Source: Ctena decussata
Lineage: Eukaryota > Mollusca > Bivalvia > Lucinida > Lucinidae
Assembly: GCA_963989385.1 (NCBI GenBank)
Contig: OZ022499.1
Coordinates: forward strand, 101,168,786 to 101,232,785
DNA: 64,000 nucleotides
Direction: 5' to 3'
The position numbers and the translations under genes are program-made. This document shows positions 33,727-43,539 of this stretch, in pieces. The notes below the pieces were generated by a model that worked only from the letters and a program-made list of their open reading frames with translations, was not told the DNA's origin and did no database searches. Positions within the stretch are counted from its first letter, which is position 1. Each line of letters starts with the position of its first letter.

Positions 33727-34145
33727 TAAATAATGATAAAAGATTAGATCCTTTAAGAGCAAAGAAAACATTCATAAGTAAGAAGTTGGGCCATACCGCG
33801 GTTTCGGCTATTCAAGCCTCATCAGTGACCCTTTAAATCTGGCACAAGGAGCCAGAGGAAAAAACAGTAAATTTGCAGGTTTAACATGGCAGTCGTCTCA
33901 AAGACTGATATAAGTCGAAAAATACCAAAATATTTCAAATTTGTTTAGAAAATGAATCTAAACGTATGATCATTTCTGACTTCTCAGAATATATTCCATG
34001 ATCTCAAAGGACCAAAAGGAAAATATAATCTGCACTATAGATGAGTGCGGGGAGACTTTTTACGGCCGCCACACGGCACAACATCCAGCTGCAGTGATAG
34101 TAAATAATGATAAAAGATTAGATCCTTTAAGAGCAAAGAAAACAT
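33727..34145 (-). mobile_element. 329-bp insertion carrying a hammerhead ribozyme, flanked by 45-bp direct repeats
   Basis: An identical 45-bp sequence beginning TAAATAATGATAAAAGATTA stands at 33727-33771 and 34101-34145. The 329 bp between them has no open frame but contains a type I hammerhead ribozyme on the minus strand. Small ribozyme-bearing retroelements (retrozymes) and the terminal repeats of Penelope-like elements are the two known carriers of such motifs in animals. The Penelope-like protein piece upstream is on the opposite strand, so this may be an independent insertion. Confidence 0.65.
33788..33831 (-). ncRNA. Type I hammerhead ribozyme
   Basis: On the minus strand, in order: GGGTCA (stem I, 5' side), CTGATGA (core), GGCT-TGAAT-AGCC (stem II and loop), GAAA (core), CC-GC-GG (short stem III with 2-nt loop), TA (cleavage after A at 33794), TGGCCC (stem I, 3' side). 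Stem I pairs 6 of 6 with one G-U, stem II 4 of 4, and every invariant core base is present. The very short stem III is typical of ribozymes in Penelope-like elements and retrozymes, which act best as dimers. Likely role: self-cleavage of the element's RNA. Confidence 0.85.
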
Positions 34146-34289
34146 AAAGTCTTCATATTTAGATTCCTCTGAATCGGATCAGAAGACTGTGGTCTGAATG
34201 TCAATTCCAGGCCCCGCAAACAAAATATTGCCACTGCAAATTATAAGAATCTGCCCTAATCAGTCATATAAGAGATACAGGAATGAATC

Positions 34290-34375
34290 AGTGGGCGTGC
34301 AGCTCAGTTGGTACAGAGTTCCCGCCAGTGTTGGAAGGCTCACGGATTAGAGAACTGCCACTGCCATATTTTTTT
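34290..34375 (+). mobile_element. tRNA-like SINE head fragment
   Basis: GCAGCTCAGTTGGTACAGAG is a good A-box region, but no proper anticodon stem or B-box follows. A T run comes next. Confidence 0.35.
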
Positions 34376-34686
34376 TTGCATCTGGAGATGCTGCGACAAA
34401 CTGACCTCCAAAGACACCAGACTTGTAATTAATTTATCTCTTTTTCTCTGTCTTTCAGTTTGAAAGAATGCTCTGTCCCACATCGATTCCTTTTTCCAGA
34501 AAATTACCAAATATCAACATAAAATCTCTCAGAAAAATCAACTCGATCTTTTTTTTTTTCTTTTTTTTTTTTTAATTTTATCGATTTTTTACCGTCAGAT
34601 CTATGGTCGGCTATCTTTTGTTAATTATATCTAAACCGAAGAAATCTAGTACATGTAATAACATAGTGATCAAACATGGTTTTTCA
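34376..34686. other. Unassigned intergenic sequence
   Basis: T-rich, with two homopolymer-like T runs at about 34550-34572. Nothing else supported. Confidence 0.35.
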
Positions 34687-35289
34687 TGCATTAATGTTTT
34701 GCAAGGTCCCTCGGGAGATGTTGATCACCTCGGCCTTTTGGCCGAGGTTTTCAACAGCCCCTAAGCACACCGGGTAGGCGGCAATCCTGAACACTCGCGG
34801 CAATCACGAACGCAGGTCAAAAATTTACGGGGCTGTTTAGGGTGAGTCGACAAAACTTCTTTTTTCAGCAGGAAGAATCAGTTAAGAAATACAGGTAACT
34901 ATGTCACGACTTTTAGATATGTTCAAAGATATGCCTCACCAATTTTAGTTGTTGAATCCCTATTCAGTTGCCTGTAGTTTAGGCGTAAACGCAAGATCTG
35001 TGACTTTTAAACCGCCAAAACAACAAAATAGACCAAAATGTTCAAATTTGCAACATATTTTGGTCATTTCCGTGATCTACAGATAAAATTTAATGTTTTC
35101 TGGACAGACTGTGCGTATTCATTTGACTCTGTCTTTTACACAAACGAAGTTCCATCGACTTGAAAACAACAGGGTAGAGAACGGTGGCAATCGAAAACGA
35201 TGTTCATGGCAATCGCCTAACGTCAAACAATTGTTTGAAAGGCAATCGATGAACATTTATCGTGTTTATAGCTTCTGCCGATTTTTTAA

Positions 35290-36076
35290 TTAAAATTTAG
35301 CCAAGAATCTGTAGATGTTTTATTACTATTATTATTATTATTATTATTATTATTATGCTATAATTTATTTATTCTTACAAATGGCGCCAGGCATTAAACA
35401 TGCAACACATGTACACTTGGGATAAATCCTACTATTGTGGAGCATGAACTTTCCAAAACTGATTAACTTCCGGAATAAAACAAACTTATTCAACCATCGA
35501 TATTTTGACTCATTTTGCTAATACTCTTGTTATATGGTACGATATGTCCCTTGTAAGGCTCTCTTAAAACATAAACTGTGGTGCTCATTATAATTGCCCC
35601 ATTGAGACAATTTAATAAGAACCAACCATGTATGCTTTAAGCAGAAATTATGGAAACCAATGTTCAGTCTTACAAACCTCCACTTTCTCTATACGTTATA
35701 GGAAGGAAAACGAGGGTAGTCAATATTGTAATGTACTGCTTGTTTTAAGTTTGAAATTCAAACTTAGGAAAGGCGTATCAGGCACCAGTAAAGACGAGCG
35801 GCGACAGAAATTTGCACATCCACAAGAGCATGCACATATGCTGTCTTTTCCGTATTTCTCACTCTCTGCTGTGTGCTGTTCACTGTCTACTTTCTACTGC
35901 GTCCTGTCTACTGTTTACTTTCTTCTTCCTACAATCACATAAATTTTGAGCATGTGATGTGCATTAGTACGCAAATATAATCCATAACTTTTGCCCATGT
36001 TCTTGCATATGCACAAATTCCATCTCAAAGTAGACGTAAAATATACATGAAGCAGTGACAATATATTGTAGACAGT
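35290..36076. other. Interior of the inverted-repeat segment
   Basis: An (ATT)n microsatellite lies at about 35322-35356. The rest holds no recognised gene. Confidence 0.4.
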
Positions 36077-36079
36077 TAA

Positions 36080-37344
36080 AGCCTCGGTCCCACAGAGCTT
36101 GCGACTGCGATGCGACCGTTTGCGACTGATTTTGTCTGCGACTGACCTGCGACCTCTGCGACCATTGCAACTTCTTTTCCTCTTCAAATGTGGTCGCCGA
36201 TCAGTCGGCGACAGCTTTCGCATGTAGTCGGCGATCGATCGGCGACCTCACTGCAACTGGTCGCCGTAGGATCGGCGACAGGATTGCAACTACTTCAGAA
36301 TGATCGGCGACCAGTCGGCGACCAATCGGCGACTCTTCGGCGACTGGTTTCAAATGAACGGCGACTGGTCGGAGACTGATTGGCGACCGTTCTGCGATAA
36401 AAAAAAATAATGGAAATGTGGTGACAAGAATGAAATCATTTCAGTGAAAGTTGTCAAAATAACACAGCTACAGATTCAGTTCATTGCTTGCAACGAAACA
36501 ACCGGCATGCAATCTTTTGTCTATGATGGTGTACAGGCGATTAAGACGGAGGAGGAGAACACAGTACTGGATAAGACATTGGTTTCACAAAGGCCGCAGT
36601 TTATTGAGATTCCTCCTTTGAGTGTTGAGATTCCTCATCTGAAGCAGGCGTCCGAACGTCGGGAGTCATTTCTGCTGTCTGTTTTGGCGACGATGTTTCT
36701 TTCTTTTTTTTTTTTTGGTGGGGGGGGGGGTCCTCTATGTACCACGATGCGAGCACTTTGAGCCTAGGTAATAAAATAATGCACTACAAACCTTGATCTA
36801 TTGGCGCACGCTGCAACCTGTCGGCGACCAGTCGGCGACCTGTCGCCGATCGTTCGGCGATCTATCGGGGCACGCTGCAACCTGTCGGCGACCAGTCGGC
36901 GACCAGTCGCCGATCGGTCGCCGATCAGTCGCCGTCTCACCAGTGGTCAGTCGCCGATAAGTCGCCGATCGGTCGCCGATCAGTCGCCGAACAGTCGCCG
37001 ACAGATCGCCGATAGGTCGCAGCAAGGTTGCAGCATTTCAGAACCAAAGAGTGTTGATGAAACTGATCGGCGACCGATCGGCGACTGTTCGGCGACTGAT
37101 CGGCGACTTCCAGAAAACCATTGCAACCAGTCGGCGATCAAAATCAGTCGCGGCTAGTCTTTTGTGCATGTTCAAAAGACTGGCTGCGACTAATTTTGAT
37201 CGGCGACTGCTCGGCGACCTTGTTGCGACCTTGTTGCGACCATTATAAAACCTCTCCGCGACTTCTGCAACCTCTCTGCGACTGTCAGTTTTTTTAGTCG
37301 CGGTTAGGTCGCGGCGCGGTCGCAAGCTCTGTGGGACCGGGGCT
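36080..37344. mobile_element. PIF/Harbinger-type element with GGCGAC motif arrays
   Basis: TIRs AGCCTCGGTCCCACAGAGCT (36080) and AGCTCTGTGGGACCGGGGCT (37325-37344), with TAA on both sides (36077-36079, 37345-37347), the 3-bp duplication of PIF/Harbinger elements. Two subterminal blocks (about 36100-36400 and 36795-37320) consist of dozens of copies of an ~10-bp word GTCGGCGACC/GATCGCCGAC in both directions. The open frames through the arrays are artefacts. Confidence 0.75.
36444..36761 (+). pseudogene. Possible remnant of a Harbinger DNA-binding (MADF/BESS-like) protein
   Basis: The spacer between the two arrays has a 105-codon frame with protein-like composition: FVYDGVQAIKTEEENTVLDK, IEIPPLSVEIPH, then ESFLLSVLATM, which resembles the BESS motif (FLLSLLP) that ends MADF-type proteins carried by Harbinger elements. 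A T/G run then destroys the frame. Weak evidence from one short motif. Confidence 0.35.
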
Positions 37345-37394
37345 TAACAGGACACAGTAGACAATAAGACAGTGAAAAATGACGTAAAAAGTAT

Positions 37395-39610
37395 GCACTA
37401 CCTGTGGTGTATGTTGGTGAGCGTGTGCGCATGCAGGCATGTTTGAGTGCTTGATATTGGAGAGCACAGGATTCGTCATTAAATTCTGAAGAATATCTTG
37501 CATAGCATTGAATCTCATGTACGGCATTGCCCAGTATGGTACTGGCTATTATGTGGTTTGCCATTTGGCGAATCCTGTGCATAGTAAACGATTCCTACGC
37601 ATGTAATTGCCCAGCATGAGCTTGTAATTCGTTGAATCCCATGCATGATATTTAAACTTTAATTATGGCATTGCCAAGCATGATTTTGCCATGCATGGGA
37701 TTTTTTTTAAATATTCGAATCCCATGTATGGTATTGACCATTATCGCATTTGGTTTTTGACAATTTTTATGCCTAATATTGGCCAGTATCGTATTGGCTG
37801 GCACAAGTTTGCCATTCGACGAATCCAATGCATGGTCTTTACATCCTATGCACGGAATTATCATCCATGGTATTGAGTAGCATATGGTTCTTCATTCGGC
37901 GAATATCATGCATGGTGTTCGATCCATGCATGGCATAGCATTGTCAAAATTCAACGAATCCATCGCATGGTATTCGAAGTCTATGTATGTTATTCCGCAG
38001 CATGTTATTGGCTTGAATGTGTTCAATGGTGGAATAACCATGCATAGGACGCTGGCAAATACCATGTACGTAAATTGTCAAATGGCGATCGTAGGCTAGC
38101 AAATACGATGGTGGGCTACACCATGTATGGAGTTCGTCATATTAGATGGAAAATCCCATATTTCCAAACACATGTTGGGAAACAATGAATGGGATTCAAA
38201 AACTACATGCATGAAATTCGTCCATTGCAAATTACACGCTAGCCGGTATCAAAGTTGACAATGTCATGCATGGCATTCAAATACCGTATATGAGATTCGT
38301 CGAAAGATAAACCAAATGTAAGCTAATACCATACTTGGCAAAATCACAGATGGGACTCGAATACCATGCCTGGAATTCGTCGAATGGCGAATCCTGTGTT
38401 AGCCAATACCATGATGGACAATAACGTGCGTATGATTGGAATACCATGCGTTGAACTCGTCGAATTGCTATCTCCAGGCTAGCCGATACCATACCCGGCA
38501 TATCAAATATGCTATTCGGATACCATGCATGGCATTCCTCGGAAGGTGAACCCCAGGCTACCCACAATTCTGTTGGACAGTACTGCCCATGGGAAGCGGT
38601 TCTTTGCATTGGATTCGTCGACTGACAAATCATCCAATGCTAACCATAACAGTCTAGGCAATGCTGTGCATGGGATTCGAATATGATGCATGGGTTTCAT
38701 CAAATGGCGAATACCATGCCAGCCAAAACCATGCTTCATGCTTGACAACGCCATGCATGAGATATAAAAAAAACATACATGAGATTCGTCTAATAGCCAA
38801 CACATGCTTCCCAATAACGCACTGAACAATGTCATAATGGAATCCGTGAGTGAGTTAGTAAACTCGGGTTTAATGTCCCACCAACAACGAGGTCATAATG
38901 GAGACGGGACCTCGGTTTAAAGTCTCGTCCGAAAGACTGGAGCAGCGGGGGATCGATCTTGCGACCCTTAGCCGGATGGGTAGTCCGGAGTATCCACTAC
39001 ACTACAGCCGCTCCTCATAATGGAATCAGAGTAGGCTTACATGGGATTCATCAAATGCCAAAAAGCAAACGTTCAACCCAATGCCATGCTGTGCATTCAA
39101 ATTCCGTGTACGGATTTCATCGAATGACGAATCCAAAGCTAGCCAATACCTTGCTGAGTAATACCATGCATGGGTTTTGAATACTGGTATGCATCAGATT
39201 TATCGACTGGCAAATATCAGCCAATAACATACTGAACAAAATACCATGCAGAGGATTCGTCGAATGGTGGACTCCATGTTATTCATACCATGCTGGGCAA
39301 TACTATGTATGAATTTCGAATACATAAATAATGAGCACCATGCTAGTCGACATCATGCTGTGCAATTTCAAGAATGTGATTTGAATACCATTCATGATAT
39401 CCATAGAATGGCAAATCCAATGATACACATTACCATGATGAGCAACATAATGCATAATATTCAAATACCATGTATGAAATTTGTCGTAAGGCGAACCTTA
39501 TGGTACATGTACCCGATACCAAGCTGGATAATACCAAGCATGGGATTCGAATACCTGGCAAGGAATTTGTCGATAAATGGCAACTCCCATGCTAGCAAAT
39601 TGATTCATGG
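37395..39610. repeat. Degenerate CCATGCATGG satellite
   Basis: About 2.2 kb made of variants of GAATACCATGCATGG, ATTCGTCGAATGGCGAATCC, GCTAGCCAATACCATGCT in irregular order, many of them palindromic. A SINE is nested at about 38838-39015. Frames such as MHGIRIFKK come from the repeat. Confidence 0.7.
38838..39015 (-). mobile_element. SINE-4, tRNA-derived, nested in the satellite
   Basis: The minus strand starts GGAGCGGCTGTAGTGTAGTG, has a tRNA-like head with GATCGATCCCC as B-box region, a middle GTTTAATGTCCCACCAAC (plus strand), and an (ACTC)n tail at the low end. Confidence 0.6.
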
Positions 39611-40439
39611 ACTTTGTATATTGATCTACGTTGAGCCTGACAACAGCAATAACAATAATCACAACAGCAACCATAGCTGACATTGTGTTATATTGGAGAA
39701 CGATGGGTATTTAAAGCAATAATACATATACTGTGCTCCGTTGTGTTTTTCGAGCGTCTGGTTCTGATAATGACCTGAAACAACGACAAATCAATAATAA
39801 GAACAACAATTTCAGCGACAAAAACAAGCAAAAGGCTTTTACCCATATAAAGTATATTTTAATGTTTACAGGCATAACTCTTCTTCAAGACATACATGGA
39901 TTTCAGTGCAATCTCGTGTCTGTTAACAGAAACACTCAGTCTTGAAGGCGCATGATATTAAATAAAAAATAATGCAGCAAAGCTTTATCTAGAAACAGTT
40001 TGTTGTACAGCTTCTCCGTCATCGATTGCCATGCCCTGCGTTAGTCGATTGCAACCGATTTTAGAAAACAACGTTTTCGATTGCCAGAAGTTTTTACCCT
40101 TGCATTTTCACCCCCCTCCAAGTACGGTGAAAATTAAACGTAGAACCTAGAACTTTTACAGGTGTTTAGAAAAGACATTCAAGTTTATGAGAAGACTATG
40201 TTTTGTTTAATTTGACCTTGAATAATTTGGAATATAAGCCAGAAATCTGAATTTGCCAGTCTAAAATTTCATGGTCAAAATGTAAGAAGGCAGTGCAACA
40301 TTTAGTAAAGACTTTGTGAAGAAAATTCTTCTTCAGGGAAATTTTCAGACATGCTGCTTTAGACCAGTAATAAATGTTTTACCCAAAACCGTACGATTAA
40401 ATGAAATAAAACATGTTAAACTGAGTTACCCCAACTCGT
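39611..40439. other. Interior of the inverted-repeat segment, right part
   Basis: No gene recognised. A GGCAATCGAAAACG patch (minus strand, near 40070) pairs with 35183. Confidence 0.35.
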
Positions 40440-41009
40440 CGCGTAAATATTTGATCCGCGTTCTGGATTGCCGCGAGTGTTCAGGATTGCCGCCTACCCG
40501 GTGTGCTAAGGGACATTGCAAACGTTTGGCTGAGGTTTTCAACAGCTCCCGAGGGACCTTGCAAACGTTTGGCCGAGGCTTTCATCATCTCCCGGGGACC
40601 TTGCAAACGTTAATGCAGTGGATGCTACAAAAATAACGAAACTGTTTGGGCACTATTTTTGGCTCATCGCCATTACCTTGCCGATTCTTACATGCACTAT
40701 GCATGTCTATAAAAATCTTCGTTTCAGGCCATGGTCAGTTACCGTAAATTTTCGTCCAGCCTTTAGCAGCAGTTCACAAGTCATAAATGTGTTCATCAAA
40801 GTTTGCACTCGATATCGTCTGCACTTCCAATTTTTATCCGAATTTGCATAACCTTCTATCTATCTCTCGATACTGTCTGATCATTACCCCAGGTGTGGTG
40901 GGTGGCTAAATTTAGAATTTAGCTCAAAGGGAAAACAACTTTTCGGGATGGGCCATTTAAACTATTTACAAGAAGCAGACCAGAGGCTTTCTAAAACACA
41001 TGCCTCTGG

Positions 41010-41552
41010 ACCGACAATCTAAATAAGGGCCCTAAACTCCTCAGCGGATTTGGCAGAAACCGCCGAAGAGGGGAGACTATTCCACATAGGAATAGTCCTG
41101 GGGAAGAATGAATTTTTCAGGGCATCACTATATGCAAGGTATCTAGTGTATTGTGAGTCATGGGATGCCCTAGTTCTTCTCGACTTTGGTGATGGGGTCA
41201 GGAACCTATATTTCTCAAGGGACACTGAACGAGAGTGAATCTTGTAAAAGAAGTTTAAGGAGGACTGCTCCCGGCGGGCCTCCAGGGATGGCCACTCAAG
41301 CTCGTCCAACATATCGCCGACACTACTTGTGTTCCGCCATCGCCTGCAGGTCCACCTGGCAGCTGTTCTCTGCACTTTCTCAACCTGCTGAATCTGAGTT
41401 TTATGACAAGGATGCCTAATAGGTGCTGCATACTCCAGTTGAGGGCGAACCAATGTTTTGTATGCAGCTTCCTTAGTTTGCCAAGCTGCCAATGCCAAAT
41501 TGCGCCGAAGAAAACCCATTGTCTTAGTTTCCATTAATAAAGTGTTTTTCAC
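41010..41552 (-). pseudogene. LINE ORF2 C-terminal fragment
   Basis: 178-codon frame: TMGFLRRNLALAAWQTKEAA, LVRPQLEYAAPIRHPCHK, VEKVQRTAARW and NSFFPRTIPMWNSLPSSAV. This is the C-terminal region after the reverse transcriptase of a Jockey/CR1-type element; the catalytic part is missing. Confidence 0.8.
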
Positions 41553-41640
41553 TGGCCCGATAGCTCAGTAGTGAGCGTCCGCTTCGGGAATAGAAGGTCG
41601 TGAGTTCAAATCCCGGTCGCGCCATACCTAAAACGTAAAA
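41553..41640 (+). mobile_element. tRNA-like SINE head
   Basis: GATAGCTCAGTAGTGAGCG and GAGTTCAAATCCCGGTCGCG are good D- and T-arms, and the loop TTCGGGA suggests a Pro(CGG) origin. The anticodon stem does not pair, so it is not a working tRNA. Confidence 0.55.
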
Positions 41641-41945
41641 TGGTACAAGGGGCTCCCGTGGCTGACGCTCGCCTATAACAAGTATAAAGGGTAGTCCTAT
41701 GAAGATAAAGTTAAATCATTAGGTAATTATTTCTGGATACCTTGTTTGTCGCAATAAAAGCTCTACAGAGCCTATATGTTGTCTGTTTCTAATATGCGAC
41801 GTTAGGGACGAGTCATTTATTATCAGGTGGGGGAGCCGGGTACATTTTCATATGAGTCACCAAAAATTTCCCCCCCCCCCCAACCCCCCCCCCCCCCAGT
41901 CTCACCAGATTTTTCCCACACACCATCCCAACTCCCCAGCTACCC

Positions 41946-41948
<3 letters not shown>

Positions 41949-41999
<51 letters not shown>
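41949..41999. repeat. (CA)n microsatellite
   Basis: About 25 uninterrupted CA units. Confidence 0.95.
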
Positions 42000-42004
<5 letters not shown>

Positions 42005-42624
42005 ACCTTTTTATGTCAGACTGACCTCAATCAAACCTGTATGCAGGGATAGAAAAAAACTAACAATTTTGACGTAGGGGCCCACACTGCCAAAATTCAA
42101 AATCTAATATTAGGGATATGGGCATTTTCTCTAAAATTTCAGGGGCCTAGCTCAAAATTTAGGGGCTCTGGGATACTGGGCCCCTGTTAGTCTTTATCCC
42201 TGGTATGAAACACAAAGAACATTTTCTTATTCTGACAGATTGATAAATCACGTAGATTAATGGTCTTTAAATTTTGTCAGCATAATTTGCACTTTCTTCT
42301 ACTTATTGCCATCCAGAAATCTGTTGTTGAATGTTCAATAAAAGTGTTAATAATAGTAATAGAGAGGGGGGTCTGGGGGCTGTGGGGTCTGGGGCACAGC
42401 CCCCAGAAGCCACAATAGTTTTGCTGATGACAAGGCAACTGGAGAGCTGATGTCACAAACGCAGGCATTAGATTTAATTAGGAATAAAAATGATCTGCTC
42501 GACATGATTTTATAGGCAATTGTATACTGTCCTACTAGCAAATTAATGAAAAATATCTTTTCTGGATATGAGTTTTTGTGTCATTTCCATATGTCTTAAA
42601 GCTTGAGGGATTTGCAGGGATGAT

Positions 42625-42835
42625 GCTAACAAGTGTACCGTCCTTCGGATCGGGACGTTAACTGGAGGCCCCCTGTGCAGGGAGAGGCATCCCCTGTGCA
42701 GGTTAAAGATCCCTAATATAGCTACATGGCTATATGTAGGCTTTCATCCAGCAACACCGGCGTGTACAAAAGTACACTGTCTGTGGCCCCTTCGGGGGTG
42801 AAGGCGTAAATGGAAGAAAGAAAGAAAAAAAAGAG
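42625..42835 (+). mobile_element. SINE-2, longer copy
   Basis: GTGTACCGTCCTTCGGATCG, GGTTAAAGATCCCTAATATA, GCTACATGGCTATATGTAGG, CCCCTTCGGGGGTGAAGGCG, then a GAAAGAAAGAAA tail. Matches the minus-strand copy at 28618. Confidence 0.75.
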
Positions 42836-43013
42836 AGAAAGAGTTTGAGTTTGCAAGAACAGAAGTAATGGGGGGTGTCTGGGGCGAAACTCCGCAGAAG
42901 CTGAGACATTTTTTTTAAAAAAATGAAGACTGGTGGAAGAATTCTGACCCCCCCCCCGTTAATATGCCGAATAAAATATGTGACCCCCCCACCCCTTGCT
43001 CCATGGCTTTTTG

Positions 43014-43045
<32 letters not shown>

Positions 43046-43125
43046 AGTACATCACCAAAAAAAATCCGACCCCATCCCCCATATGAACCCGGCCCTCCCA
43101 CCTGATAATAAATGACTCGTCCCTA

Positions 43126-43464
43126 AAATAAGGCTTCTTTACCTTATAATCTTTGACGGTATTTTGCTGTATGCCGTTATAGTTTGGTGTTCCGGTAATT
43201 CTAGTAACTGTCTGGTGACAGATATTACCCAGCTGTTTTGATGCAGGAAACCAGAAAGATTGCAAAATGTCTCGTCGGTTCTGATTTGACTATGAGGAAG
43301 CCGAAGGACCAATCAGATTTCAGTTTACAAATTCGTTCACCGGAAGTTTTCCATGAAGCAATTTCCACACGTGAAATTGTTTATTTTGGGAAAATCGACC
43401 TTTTAGGACGCAAATATTCCTTTCATACAGATTTTAAATTGCAGATTTTGCCTGTACAAACAGC
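43126..43464. promoter_or_regulatory. Upstream flank of XRN2
   Basis: The 339 bp before the start codon should hold the promoter and 5' UTR. No TATA box seen. An upstream ATG at 43238 opens a frame overlapping the XRN2 start in another phase; whether it is transcribed is unknown. Confidence 0.35.
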
Positions 43465-43539
43465 ATGGGAGTTCCAGCATTCTTTAGATGGCTGAGTCGA
43501 AAATATCCGTCGATCGTTGTCCATTGTGTTGAAGAGAAG
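43465..43539 (+). CDS. XRN2: XRN2 exon 1
   Basis: 25 codons, [16 protein letters not shown] to CVEEK, donor GTCAGT. Confidence 0.95.

Larger units (their letters stand above)
34687..40618. mobile_element. 5.9-kb segment bounded by ~150-bp inverted repeats
   Basis: Left end TGCATTAATGTTTTGCAAGG (34687) and right end CCTTGCAAACGTTAATGCA (40600-40618) are inverted. The match continues through CGGGTAGGCGGCAATCCTGA and CACTCGCGGCAATC to about 34835 and 40440. A second inverted patch (GGCAATCGAAAACG near 35183 and its complement near 40070) lies some 500 bp inside each end. Between them sit a Harbinger-type element, a satellite and a SINE. It may be one large element or two inverted copies of a smaller one. 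Confidence 0.5.
41813..43125. mobile_element. 1.3-kb TIR element (TAGGGACGAGTCATTTATTA) with poly-C and CA tracts
   Basis: TAGGGACGAGTCATTTATTA at 41813 is repeated inverted at 43106-43125, and the pairing continues through ATCAGGTGGG. Inside are poly-C runs (41870-41900, 42948-43045), a (CA)n run (41949-41999) and SINE-2. No transposase seen. Confidence 0.65.

Noticed and set aside
36800..37325. Long frames on both strands through the GGCGAC arrays
   Set aside because: They are low-complexity translations of a short repeat in all frames (RRPVGD-type).
37395..39610. CRISPR-like array
   Set aside because: Repeats are degenerate, unevenly spaced and lack unique spacers; the context is a eukaryotic satellite.
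41553..41625. tRNA-Pro gene on plus
   Set aside because: The anticodon stem does not pair; better read as a SINE head.
41813..42052. Frames of Cys-Val or Thr-His repeats
   Set aside because: Translation of the (CA)n microsatellite and poly-C runs.
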